A stretch of DNA of 64,000 nucleotides from assembly GCA_013331415.1 (NCBI GenBank), contig DUGL01000188.1:8453-72452 (forward strand). The letters run 5' to 3'. The stretch comes from Methanoregulaceae archaeon. GTDB taxonomy: Archaea > Halobacteriota > Methanomicrobia > Methanomicrobiales > Methanospirillaceae. Positions 44,607 to 52,659 of this stretch are shown here, in pieces. Numbering within the stretch: position 1 is the stretch's first letter; each line of letters opens with the position of its first letter. The notes beneath the pieces are model-generated. The model was not told the DNA's origin and did not search any database. It saw only the letters and a program-made list of their open reading frames with translations. The translations under genes and the position numbers were made by a program.

Positions 44607-45211
44607 AGGACGACCACCTCTTTGTCATAGACGTACTTCCCGCTTGGCGAGTGGAGGATCTTCACATCGACCACGCTACCGGGTCCGAAATCGGTCTCTA
44701 TTGATGGATCAATACCAAGAAGGTCATACAATCCCTGACTGGAAGAAGCAGGGTTCGTGGAGAGTACATCCCCGGTTTTCCAGGTATAGTTCCCGAAGTC
44801 GGGCAAAGGATTCGAACTCCCTGCATATCCAAGTCTGGCGTCATTGAGGATTGGAACCCTATAGGTTGTAGCATAAGTACCACCAGTGTTAGTAGCAGGA
44901 CTCGATGCGGTCTGATCGTGTTTATATACATAACCTGTTTTGTTCGTGTAATATGTGATAATTGCTATATCACTCGTTGGGATTGAATCTCCGCTCAATA
45001 AAGTAAATGTCGCTCCAGGAGTTGCTGGTCCCATTCCAGTGCTCATCGCGGTATCAATCTTGACCGCAATCGACGCCTGCGGCGCCGCTTTCGTGCTCCC
45101 CGCGAGCCCGCCGGCAAACCCGCTCACCACTGCGGCGATGATGATCGTCACCACGAGCATGAGCATGACGCCGACAACCGGTGATACGGCGTCCTCTTTT
45201 CGTTCATTCAT
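44603..45211 (-). CDS. Archaeal type IV pilin, first gene of the pilin-btu operon
   Basis: 202 residues from the ATG at 45211 with GGAGG upstream. Leader MNERKE, then DAVSPVVGVMLMLVVTIIIA and GFAGGLAGSTKAAPQASI, nearly identical to the following pilin over the first 50 residues. The two are tandem duplicates whose heads have diverged. The head is Ser/Thr/Gly-rich. Confidence 0.88.
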   Translation of the reverse strand: MNERKEDAVSPVVGVMLMLVVTIIIAAVVSGFAGGLAGSTKAAPQASIAVKIDTAMSTGMGPATPGATFTLLSGDSIPTSDIAIITYYTNKTGYVYKHDQTASSPATNTGGTYATTYRVPILNDARLGYAGSSNPLPDFGNYTWKTGDVLSTNPASSSQGLYDLLGIDPSIETDFGPGSVVDVKILHSPSGKYVYDKEVVVL

Positions 45212-45269
45212 CCATATTCCTCCATAGTTCTGGAGTTGTGCAGGGAGGGCCCGTCCACTGCACAACGCA

Positions 45270-45345
45270 ACTTAATTTTAGTTAGTACTATTTAAGTTGA
45301 TCAATTTGAATTGCTCTAACACAAATTAATTATAAGTAATGCGGG
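45270..45345. promoter_or_regulatory. Divergent promoter region between the pilin-btu operon and cbiZ
   Basis: AT-rich DNA (TTAATTTTAGTTAGTACTATTTAAG near 45272 and ACAAATTAATTATAAGTAATG near 45322) separates the operons starting at 45211 (minus) and 45395 (plus). TATA-like cores are present for both directions, so shared control is plausible. No recognised cobalamin riboswitch. Confidence 0.45.
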
Positions 45346-45394
45346 AACCCATACTCATTTGGAAACAAAAATTCCTCTACCCTGGTGACCTGAC

Positions 45395-46012
45395 ATGAAT
45401 TACCGCTGTTCTGACACAACCCTCGTCATCGAGGGGAACTTCCTGGCCGCCTCGACCGGGATCGAAGGCGATATCGGGCAGGCCACAGCCCTCTTCAACC
45501 ATACCGTGCCGCGAAGGTGGCACGATGACCACCCGGAGCGGCTGCTCGCAGAGATTGCGGCAAAGGAAGGGATAGGAAGTTTGTATTTCGGTATGCTCAC
45601 CGCCGTTCCCATGGGTGCCCTGGTAATCTGCCGGTCCGGGTTCCTGACCGTGTTTATCACTGCCGGGATCTCGAATCACACGATCAATATCATCGGGGTG
45701 AGCGGCGAGGGCATCACGAGGAGCGGGTTGCTGGAAGGCCTGATCACCGCTGCCAGCGCAAAGACCCTGGCCCTCCTGGAGAGCGGGAGAGCGATTCCCG
45801 GCACACCCACGGACGCGATTATCATGGCTTGTGAAGGGCCCGGGGTTCACCGGTATACCGGCACCGTGACTCCTGTGGGAAGCCGGCTTGCTGCCTGTGT
45901 CAGGAAAGGGGTGCCCCTGGCACTCTCGCGCTACGAGGAGGGTGCGACCGTACCGCTGACCATCGATCTCCCTGCTCACGGCATGACAGAAAAGAGGGTA
46001 TCCATTTCATGA
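45395..46012 (+). CDS. cbiZ: Adenosylcobinamide amidohydrolase
   Basis: 205 residues, ATG at 45395 with GGTGA nearby. CbiZ features: an N-terminal strand region, ISNHTINIIGVS, an A-A-S-A-K-T-L-A-L-L-E helix, and PGTPTDAIIMAC with the T-D pair, then YTGTVTPVGSRLAA. The enzyme removes the aminopropanol side chain of adenosylcobinamide to give adenosylcobyric acid, letting archaea salvage incomplete corrinoids. It diverges from the btu-type importer, as expected for a salvage cluster. Confidence 0.9.
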   Translation: MNYRCSDTTLVIEGNFLAASTGIEGDIGQATALFNHTVPRRWHDDHPERLLAEIAAKEGIGSLYFGMLTAVPMGALVICRSGFLTVFITAGISNHTINIIGVSGEGITRSGLLEGLITAASAKTLALLESGRAIPGTPTDAIIMACEGPGVHRYTGTVTPVGSRLAACVRKGVPLALSRYEEGATVPLTIDLPAHGMTEKRVSIS

Positions 46013-46048
46013 TAATAACGACAACATCTGTAAGATATTTATGATGCT

Positions 46049-46783
46049 ATGTCAAATATCTCCATAATGGGATCACATTCCGGCCGGCGATACATCGCGC
46101 TCATCGTGGTTCTCCTGGTAGTGGCCTGTCTCATGCCCGGATGCATCGAGATTGGGGAAGAGGCAGAGAGGGTGCCGGTTGGGGGAACCCCTGCACCTGC
46201 CCAACCTTCTGATGAGCTTTACTTTCCACCGACAGTTCAATCCCCCGTTCCAACCCCGGTCCCTCCCGGTAGTGGCACACCAGCCGGCTCTGCGGTCCCT
46301 GCAGACCCCCTCAATACCGTGTCAGTGTTCTCTCCCCAGAGCGCCTATGTGCCGGAGACGTCCCCCCTGCCCCGCCCGAACGAGATGCCCACGGCAACGT
46401 TCTTCCCGGCATCGTACAGCGCGATGTACATAAACGAAGGGTTGGCCGTCTCGGTTGAGAGAGCCCCGTTCGTCATCGAGTTCTGGACCCGCCCGTACGT
46501 GGACAACCCGCATTTCTCATACGTCACCATAACCGTCCGGAACCCTCATACCGGGGAGATTCTTGCCGAGGACGGATACGGTGGGATATACAGTTCCGAA
46601 CCGTACAAGCGCATTATCATCCTTGGGAGCGGTCAGTTCCATGTCACCATCTCGGGGATGAGGACGGGTCTGGAGGTCAGGCTGAGAGGCGGTACCGATC
46701 TTTGGGCATCTGAACCATACGGAACGGCAGTTATACCCGTGGTGGTGTACCAGGAAGTGTATCCTGAAGAAGAATACTGGTAG
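46049..46783 (+). CDS. Putative lipoprotein
   Basis: 244 residues. A hydrophobic signal ends in a lipobox-like LMPGC (cysteine near residue 34). A Pro/Thr-rich linker (about 45-105) follows, then a beta-rich domain (about 120-240) with FVIEFWTRPYV and YVTITVRNPHTGEIL. I do not recognise the domain by name. It starts 36 bases after cbiZ and may be co-transcribed with it. Confidence 0.75.
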   Translation: MSNISIMGSHSGRRYIALIVVLLVVACLMPGCIEIGEEAERVPVGGTPAPAQPSDELYFPPTVQSPVPTPVPPGSGTPAGSAVPADPLNTVSVFSPQSAYVPETSPLPRPNEMPTATFFPASYSAMYINEGLAVSVERAPFVIEFWTRPYVDNPHFSYVTITVRNPHTGEILAEDGYGGIYSSEPYKRIIILGSGQFHVTISGMRTGLEVRLRGGTDLWASEPYGTAVIPVVVYQEVYPEEEYW

Positions 46784-46831
46784 CCATCATCAGTGAACTA
46801 TTTCCCCCGCATGCCCGTTACAGAGTACCGG

Positions 46832-47239
46832 TCATGCGCCGGCCATCATCATCACGTGCAGCACGCTCATGTTGTGGAGGGCAACGACCACGTAGAACGC
46901 GACAATGACAGCCATGGCAGTGACCCCGCTCCGGGCGATCCTCTGCTCAGCCCATGTGCAGACGCCCACGATATAGATCAGCACCACGCCTTTGAGAGCA
47001 AGGTGGGCCACCGGGTACGCCACAACGCCGGCCATGAGCCGGTTCAGCTCCATCCCGCCAAGACTGAGGATCAGGTCCGTGGTTATGATATCGATACTGA
47101 AGAGGAGGATGAGCGAGAAGATCCCCGGGATGAGCAGGAGCCCCGTCCCTGTGCTGAAAGAACCCGTACCGCGGGCAGCGAGGTCTGGGAACTCCCCCCG
47201 CGTCTTTGATCTGTGATCCTCTCTCATATGCTCTTCCAT
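46832..47239 (-). CDS. Small membrane protein, DUF5658-like
   Basis: 135 residues with about three membrane helices. SIDIITTDLILSLGGMELN matches the corresponding segment of the protein at 29789, and both continue with a helix, a short loop and a second charged segment. An alternative start is the ATG at 47227, which has GGAAGA in front. Function unknown. Confidence 0.75.
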   Translation of the reverse strand: MEEHMREDHRSKTRGEFPDLAARGTGSFSTGTGLLLIPGIFSLILLFSIDIITTDLILSLGGMELNRLMAGVVAYPVAHLALKGVVLIYIVGVCTWAEQRIARSGVTAMAVIVAFYVVVALHNMSVLHVMMMAGA

Positions 47240-47269
47240 TCCTACGCGACTCTTAATTCCATAAATAGT

Positions 47270-47608
47270 TTATCCTGATAAACCCGTTTTTTCCGGCAGG
47301 GGCTGATTATTTCTCCGTAGTCTCATAAAAATGGCTCTGTAGAAAACCTTCAGGATGAAAAATTGTAAGTGTCTGTGGATGTTACAGACAATTATTTTTC
47401 CAGCGATTTCTTTCATCTGGATGAGGATGATCCTGGCTTTGACGTCGCCGCTAAACTTTCTTTTCAGGACTGAAAATTTGATTTCGACGATTTGCCGTCT
47501 TGGGTATACGGCGGTATCGAACATACGAGCCATTTCCTGACGGTATTTCGCTGATGATATCGTTATTCCAGGAACGGATCGGAATAACTGAATTAGCAAG
47601 GAGGTCAT
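47270..47608 (-). pseudogene. IS5-like transposase, C-terminal fragment
   Basis: 112 residues resembling the last part of IS5/IS1182-type transposases: YRQEMARMFDTAVYPRRQIV, EIKFSVLKRKFSGDVKAR, IILIQMKEIAGKIIVCNIHR. The glutamate in VEIKFSVLKRKF fits the third acid of the DDE site. The N-terminal two thirds are missing, so the element cannot move by itself. Confidence 0.75.
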
Positions 47609-47640
47609 CTCGGATCAATTGTATTCGCTCACTTAATTTT

Positions 47641-47669
47641 GATCCACTGCACCCACCAAAAAGTGATCC
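47641..47669. repeat. IS21-type terminal repeats
   Basis: GATCCA occurs at 47641 and 47664 (TGGATC on the other strand), in a context reading TGGATCACTTTTTGG on the minus strand. IS21-family ends carry such multiple short repeats. Adjacent to the IstB relic. Confidence 0.45.
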
Positions 47670-47723
47670 AGTCCCGGAACAAGATCACCCATTCCTCGCA
47701 TATAAAGAGAGCGGTGATCACCG

Positions 47724-48372
47724 CTACCGGTAACTCGTTCCCGTCATATTCAGAATAATAGCCCGATGGGTGATTCGGTCAAGCAGGGGGGCGGTGAGTG
47801 CTTTGTCATGGAATATTCCTGACCCATTCAGAGAACATGAGATTGGACGTTACCATCGTGCTGGAAGTCTCATACCGGGATGCGAGCAACTGGAACAGCA
47901 GTTCATCTCCTGACAGGTCAAAGGTGATGTACCCCAATTCATCGAGGATCGACAGGTCCACCCGCTTCAGCTGCCGGAGAAGATAGGTCAACCGTCGTTC
48001 CTGTTTTGCCTCGATCAATTCGTTCACCAGCCCTGCCGCCGTCTTGAACACCACCCGGAAATTCTGTTCGCGGCACGGATTCCAGTGGCAATGGCCAGAT
48101 GAGTCTTCCCCGTCCCCGAGTTCCCGATCATCAGGATATTCCGGTGCTCCTCAAGGAACGTCAGGTCCTTGAGGGTAAGTATGTGGGCTCTCCCGTCGTC
48201 AGGCAGTGCATCGACAGTCAGATCATCAAACCGTTTCATGGTAGGGAATCCTGCAATACGAATAGCGTTCAACCGATGCCTGGCCATTCTGAGTTCGGAT
48301 TCCGTTTCCAGGGCATGGATAGGAACGATTCAATCTGCTGGGTACAGGGTGCCGGGTCCCGGATCTTTTCAT
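47724..48372 (-). pseudogene. istB: IS21-family IstB helper ATPase, frameshifted
   Basis: The IstB sequence can be followed through several frames: MARHRLNAIRIAGFPTMKRF, Walker A IGNSGTGKTHLA, a shift near 48065, FKTAAGLVNELIEA, Walker B LSILDELGYI, SNLMFSEWV, a shift near 47815, then LTAPLLDRITHRAIILNM and a TAG at 47724. A further shift near 48290 joins an upstream ALETESELR. At least three frameshifts make it non-functional. No intact IstA transposase gene is nearby. Confidence 0.8.
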
Positions 48373-48717
48373 GTGTCAAAAAATTTGCATTGGATGATAG
48401 ACCTGGATAGCGGCGATGTATTACAGGAAGGTTGAGAACCGAGCGGTACCATGAGGGCGGGATTATGCTAAGAAAACCGAGAGAGGGGTGTGGGGGCAAA
48501 GTATCGCTCACCGTGATCATCAACGGGCAGGAATGAGAGGGCTCGGGGACACCAGACACCTATAAGCAGGTAATCTGAAATCATTTTCGTTACTGAACCT
48601 GCAGAATGCCCCTCGACTCTTTCCTTATTTCCGGGAACTGCCACGAGCGGTGGTTGCGATTAATTTTTTTAAGCGATTTTTTTACCTCTATTCGGACGTA
48701 GGGCGTATCAGCACTGC
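48373..48717. other. Intergenic stretch next to the IS21 relic
   Basis: About 345 bases with no supported gene. Probably decayed insertion-sequence DNA at its left end. The right end (48650-48690) is T-rich on the plus strand. Confidence 0.4.
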
Positions 48718-49203
48718 TCACAGTCGTTTTCCGATGGATTCCATGGCTTCGACTACTGTGTTGGGGCGCGGTTTGATGATTGCCACAGGAATGTCAACTA
48801 TTTTTTCAACGATAGAAGCGAGGACTGGTGCACAGACAATACCCGCAGCTCCCTCGCGTTGTGCAGTGACTGCTGCGATGATACATTCGTCAATAGAATT
48901 TGCCGCATATCCGCGGACTGAGCATATCACGCCTTTGACAATTACCGTCTGTCCTTCGATTTCATCGAGCAGGAACTTGGCCGCTATCACTGCAATAAAC
49001 TGGGAATACTTGGGTTCAAGGTGCCCGATGATTTTTCTGACCGTGGAAAACCGGGGATCACTTTCACCGGAGAGAATTTTATACAGCGTGGGAGCAGGGA
49101 TCCCGGTCTTCTCCGCTAATTCCCGAACGGTCATATTTCTCCGGGCAAGCTCGCTGTTGACCGCTTCGCAAAAACCCTGCGCGAATATTGTTTTTGAGAG
49201 CAT
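48718..49203 (-). CDS. HTH transcriptional regulator diverging from the coenzyme M cluster
   Basis: 161 residues. N-terminal XRE-type helix-turn-helix (about 20-60: RELAEKTGIPAPTLYKILSG). The C-terminal domain (about 70-155) is alternating strand/helix (TVIVKGVICSVRGYAANSID, GAAGIVCAPVLASIVEKIVD) and probably senses a ligand. No ribosome site precedes the ATG, so the mRNA may be leaderless. It is divergent from the ABC ATPase gene with 102 bp between, containing a palindrome, so it probably controls the cluster. Confidence 0.83.
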   Translation of the reverse strand: MLSKTIFAQGFCEAVNSELARRNMTVRELAEKTGIPAPTLYKILSGESDPRFSTVRKIIGHLEPKYSQFIAVIAAKFLLDEIEGQTVIVKGVICSVRGYAANSIDECIIAAVTAQREGAAGIVCAPVLASIVEKIVDIPVAIIKPRPNTVVEAMESIGKRL

Positions 49204-49239
49204 AATAATAATTAAAGGATAATTGTTGTAATAAATTTA

Positions 49240-49249
49240 ACCATATGGT
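49240..49249. promoter_or_regulatory. Candidate operator between the regulator and the coenzyme M cluster
   Basis: ACCATATGGT is a perfect 10-bp palindrome centred in the divergent intergenic region. A TATA-like AAAATACTATAATG at 49271-49284 serves the plus-strand operon. Confidence 0.4.
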
Positions 49250-49305
49250 ATAAAAAATTTGTTGAAATCAGAAAATACTATAATGCCGGTCGTGTACTTC
49301 TGAGT

Positions 49306-50088
49306 ATGGAAACAGAACCGATCCAGTGCATCACGATCCTTGCCGGTCGTGACCGGAACGGGGTTGCTGAACCATTTGGACGGATCGACATAAACCCCGG
49401 TGATACTATCTCCATTGTCGGACCCACGGGATCGGGAAAAACAGCATTCATCAATGATATCGAAGTCTTTGCCTGTGGTGATACCATCACCGGGCGAACG
49501 ATTCTTGTCAATAACAGGATGCCGCCGGAATCGTTTGTCCGTGATCCGTCTAAAAAGCCCATAGCCATGATCACCCAGAATACCAAATGTTTAAGCGATC
49601 TTACCGTCCGGGAATTCCTCGCTATGCATGTGCGGGCGAGGGGGATCACAAAAGCGGATATCTGTACAAAGACCCTTGCACTTGCAAACGAGTTTACCGG
49701 AGAGAAAATGCACCTTGATATGCGCATGACCGGCCTTTCCGGGGGGCAGACCCGCTCCCTGATGGTTGCAGATGCAGTTCTGATCAGCAATGCACCAGTA
49801 ATCCTGCTGGACGAGGTGGAGAATGCGGGCATCTTTAAGGACCGCGTGATCTCCTGCCTGAAGTCCCACGGGAAAGCAGTAATCTTTGTCACCCATGACC
49901 CGCTGGTCTCTCTCCTGTCAGATCGCCGCATTGTCATGAGGAATGGTTCTGTTGAGCGTGTGCTCACTCCTGATGGCAATGAACGCGAAGCCCTCACTGT
50001 AATTTCCCGGATGGATGCACTTATGGGCAGGCTCAGGGAGAAGATCCGGGCCGGCGAACTTCTCACCGGGCCGGTCGGTTCTGCATGA
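49306..50088 (+). CDS. Soluble ABC-type ATPase in the coenzyme M cluster
   Basis: 260 residues. Walker A GPTGSGKT (39-46), Q-loop MITQNTKC, signature LSGGQTRSLM, Walker B VILLDEVENAG, switch His in VTHDP. There is no permease gene anywhere near, so this may be a cytosolic ATPase acting on a protein partner, as the ABC protein A2 does for methyl-CoM reductase. The Walker B region ends in DEVENAG rather than DEPT. It is followed with four-base overlap by a GTPase gene. Confidence 0.82.
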   Translation: METEPIQCITILAGRDRNGVAEPFGRIDINPGDTISIVGPTGSGKTAFINDIEVFACGDTITGRTILVNNRMPPESFVRDPSKKPIAMITQNTKCLSDLTVREFLAMHVRARGITKADICTKTLALANEFTGEKMHLDMRMTGLSGGQTRSLMVADAVLISNAPVILLDEVENAGIFKDRVISCLKSHGKAVIFVTHDPLVSLLSDRRIVMRNGSVERVLTPDGNEREALTVISRMDALMGRLREKIRAGELLTGPVGSA

Positions 50089-50792
50089 AACTGCTGATTG
50101 TTGCCGGGCCACCCAGTGCGGGAAAAACCGCGGTAGTCCGGCAGATCCTGCGCTCTGTGGCTGGTTTGTGGAAAATCGCCTACCTGAAAATAGATGTCGT
50201 CAGGGCGTTTGAAGATGAAGAGCTGAGGGCAGAGTTTTCCATACCAACAAAAAAGATCTATTCCGGCGACCTCTGTCCGGATCATATGGGGATCATGATC
50301 CTGGCAGACACACTTGTATGGGCGGAGCAGGAAAAGGCTGATATATTGATAATTGAAAGTGCGGGACTGTGCCTCCGCTGTACCCCCTACACCACCCAGT
50401 CACTGGGCATTGTCGTTTTATCCTCTGTCAGTGGGACCAATGCACCGCTCAAGATGGCCCCGATGATTGCGCTCGCTGATATTGCTGTAGTGACAAAAAC
50501 CGATCTTGTTTCACAGGCTGAAAAGGAAGTCTTTAGGGAAAAGATCCGCACCGTTTCACCCACCATAGATATTGTTGAGACCAATGCGATCCAGGGTACA
50601 GGCATGCGGTACCTGATGCAGGCCGTGGTATCCACACCGGAAATCACCGATGCAAAGATGATCAGGCTCCGGGGAATCCCCCCGCTGGGAGTCTGCACGG
50701 TCTGTGCCGGAAAACAGGAGATCGGGTGGCAGAACCATTGCGGAGTTGTCAGGAAACTTGACAGCACAGAAGCCATCTTCCGGGGGGATTGA
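50085..50792 (+). CDS. HypB/CobW-like GTPase
   Basis: 235 residues of the SIMIBI class: Walker A GPPSAGKT (8-15), then KIAYLKIDVV, ILIIESAGLCLRC, and the guanine-binding VVTKTDLV. The C-terminus has VCTVCAGKQEIGWQNHCG, three cysteines and a histidine that could bind a metal or cluster. HypB-like proteins deliver nickel or energise metallocentre assembly. Between an ABC ATPase and an Fe-S protein, a role in assembling or activating a metallocentre is likely (inference). Overlaps both neighbours. Confidence 0.83.
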   Translation: MKLLIVAGPPSAGKTAVVRQILRSVAGLWKIAYLKIDVVRAFEDEELRAEFSIPTKKIYSGDLCPDHMGIMILADTLVWAEQEKADILIIESAGLCLRCTPYTTQSLGIVVLSSVSGTNAPLKMAPMIALADIAVVTKTDLVSQAEKEVFREKIRTVSPTIDIVETNAIQGTGMRYLMQAVVSTPEITDAKMIRLRGIPPLGVCTVCAGKQEIGWQNHCGVVRKLDSTEAIFRGD

Positions 50793-51412
50793 TCACGGTT
50801 TTTACTCCCCCTAATCGTAACTGCGGAGCGTGTGGGGTTTCTTGCTGCGATGAATTTCTGGAACTGGTGAAAGAGGGAAAAAAGCAGGAGACGGACTGCC
50901 CATTTTATTGTGGGTATGAAACGCCCTGTGTGCCAGATACGGTCATGTACACGCTTACCGATATCAGGGGGAAGGCGTACGATTTTGTCGTCGCCCCTTT
51001 TCACGGCGAAATATCCGCCCGAAAAATGATCCTGCCGTTCCGGCCGGATCTTGTCGAACGGTGGAACATCGTACAAGGTGATCTGGTCTCGGGCCGGCCA
51101 ATGGGCCAGGGATGTCCGGTTCCACATTTCCTCGAAGTGGTCAAGGCAAATCCGGTGACGGGTCTCTTGACCTGTCATGTAGTCGGTCCGCTGGCAGCCC
51201 GGGGCAGATCGTGCCACCAGATTGAGGCCTATCATGTGATTGGATTTGAAGGCAAGGCCGTACATATCATCAACGAACCTGCCATGGGACACCGCATGAG
51301 TTTTCTCCCCTCCTTCTGCATGCTCCAGATTGCACATACCGGGGTCGTGAACCAGGTGATCCAGTCCGGTGACGAGATGAACGTCCGCGTAGAGGATATC
51401 AGGATATTATGA
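50789..51412 (+). CDS. 4Fe-4S protein of the coenzyme M cluster
   Basis: 207 residues, TTG start at 50789 overlapping the GTPase stop (TTGA). The N-terminus has the 4Fe-4S pattern C12-x2-C15-x4-C20-x16-C37 (NCGACGVSCC...DCPFYC), as in the corrinoid Fe-S protein/Nqo-type FeS domain. The rest (about 55-205) is a domain I cannot name, with PFRPDLVERWNIVQGDLVSG and a C-terminal beta-rich end. It could pass electrons or hold a cluster for the next gene product. Confidence 0.75.
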   Translation: MITVFTPPNRNCGACGVSCCDEFLELVKEGKKQETDCPFYCGYETPCVPDTVMYTLTDIRGKAYDFVVAPFHGEISARKMILPFRPDLVERWNIVQGDLVSGRPMGQGCPVPHFLEVVKANPVTGLLTCHVVGPLAARGRSCHQIEAYHVIGFEGKAVHIINEPAMGHRMSFLPSFCMLQIAHTGVVNQVIQSGDEMNVRVEDIRIL

Positions 51413-52653
51413 AGACCCAGGGAGAGATCAATGCAAAGATCCGTAGCGGCACTGCGGTAGTCATGACCGCTGCAGAGTTCAAGCAGCACATCCGTAATGG
51501 GGATAAGATTACTCCTGATGAAGTGGATGTGGTGACGACCGGGACCTTTGGCGTGATGTCTGGCACTTATGCTGTGCTCAGCATCCCTGTTGCGGAAAAA
51601 AAGACGTTTAAAACGGCCGACCGGGTATGGCTCAACGGCGTTCCTGCTGTGCCGGGCCCGTGCCCGAACGAAAACCTTGGGCTTGTGGATCTGATCGTTT
51701 ACGGGACCGCCCATGCGAACGCCAGCTATGGGGGAGGACACCTCTTCCGTGACCTTGTAGAGGGAAATCCTGTCGATGTGGTGGTAAAAGCAAAACGGAA
51801 AACGTTCAACCGCACAGTCACTCTCGGAGATATTGAATTTGCACGCCTTGCAACAACCCGGAGTGCATTCAAAAACTATACTGCGCTGGTAAACTCCCGG
51901 CACCGCCTGGTGAACTCAACAATATTTTCCGTCACGGCTATGCAGGGCCCTCTCATTGCAGCAAGTATCAGTGGGTGCGGGGAGATCAATCCACTGGAAA
52001 ATGACCCCTGCATGCGGACTATCGGACCGGGAACGCACATACTGGTAAACGGCGCTGATGGATATGTGATGGGAACAGGCACCCGCAGCTCTGCTGAACG
52101 TCCCAACCTCTCGTTTTTTGCTGACTTAAAGGGGATGGAGCCCGGTATGTTGGGGGGTTTTGTGACGTCAGCCGGTCCCGAATGTCTCGTATCCTGCGCA
52201 GTGCCGATTCCGGTTCTTGACAAAGAGTCCCTTCGGGCACTTTCGGTACTCAATGAACAGATCCCGCTTCCGGTTGCTGATGTTGCGGACCGGACTCCGC
52301 TTGCCTCAACAACCTATGGCGAGGTCTGGAATGGGACCGATCCGGTAATCAGGTTTGAGCCTTTGCTCTGTAAATCCTGTGAACCATGTACTGCGGCGGC
52401 CAGGTGTCCTGCGGGCGCAATTTCTCCCGGTGGCCGGATTGATTACCATCATTGCGTACATTGTGGAACCTGCACATTCACCTGTCCAGCCCATGCGTAT
52501 CATGGCCGGCTTGGGTCGCTCACGGTAAATGCCTCGCAGGTCCCGGTCACCCTGCGGCAGTCCAGCCTTACCCATGCAAAACGGCTCTGTGAACGGCTAA
52601 AGCACAGGATAGTGAACGGTGAATTTTTCTTGACCGGCCCCTCAGGGGAGTGA
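51409..52653 (+). CDS. Methanogenesis marker 16-like protein (DUF39 plus ferredoxin)
   Basis: 414 residues. DUF39 (COG1900) domain about 1-310 with TGTFGVMSGTYAVLSI, PCPNENLGLVDL, YGGGHLFRDLVEG and HILVNGADGYVMGTGT. The C-terminal ferredoxin (about 320-365) has two cluster motifs, C-x2-C-x2-C (CKSCEPC) and CVHCGTCTFTCP. The fusion fits methanogenesis marker 16. DUF39 relatives make homocysteine from aspartate semialdehyde and sulfide in methanogens, so a similar aldehyde-to-thiol conversion on sulfoacetaldehyde is a good hypothesis here, just before the genes for cysteate synthase and ComDE. Confidence 0.85.
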   Translation: MKTQGEINAKIRSGTAVVMTAAEFKQHIRNGDKITPDEVDVVTTGTFGVMSGTYAVLSIPVAEKKTFKTADRVWLNGVPAVPGPCPNENLGLVDLIVYGTAHANASYGGGHLFRDLVEGNPVDVVVKAKRKTFNRTVTLGDIEFARLATTRSAFKNYTALVNSRHRLVNSTIFSVTAMQGPLIAASISGCGEINPLENDPCMRTIGPGTHILVNGADGYVMGTGTRSSAERPNLSFFADLKGMEPGMLGGFVTSAGPECLVSCAVPIPVLDKESLRALSVLNEQIPLPVADVADRTPLASTTYGEVWNGTDPVIRFEPLLCKSCEPCTAAARCPAGAISPGGRIDYHHCVHCGTCTFTCPAHAYHGRLGSLTVNASQVPVTLRQSSLTHAKRLCERLKHRIVNGEFFLTGPSGE

Positions 52654-52659
52654 TTTTTT

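Noticed and set aside
44797..44830. GGATTCGAACTCCC resembles the T-arm of a tRNA on the minus strand.
   Set aside because: It lies within the pilin reading frame, and no acceptor stem, anticodon arm or D-arm can be built around it.
45212..45394. A cobalamin riboswitch was considered before cbiZ and the pilin-btu operon.
   Set aside because: No B12-box-like sequence or extended leader is visible, and the AT-rich region is best explained as divergent promoters.
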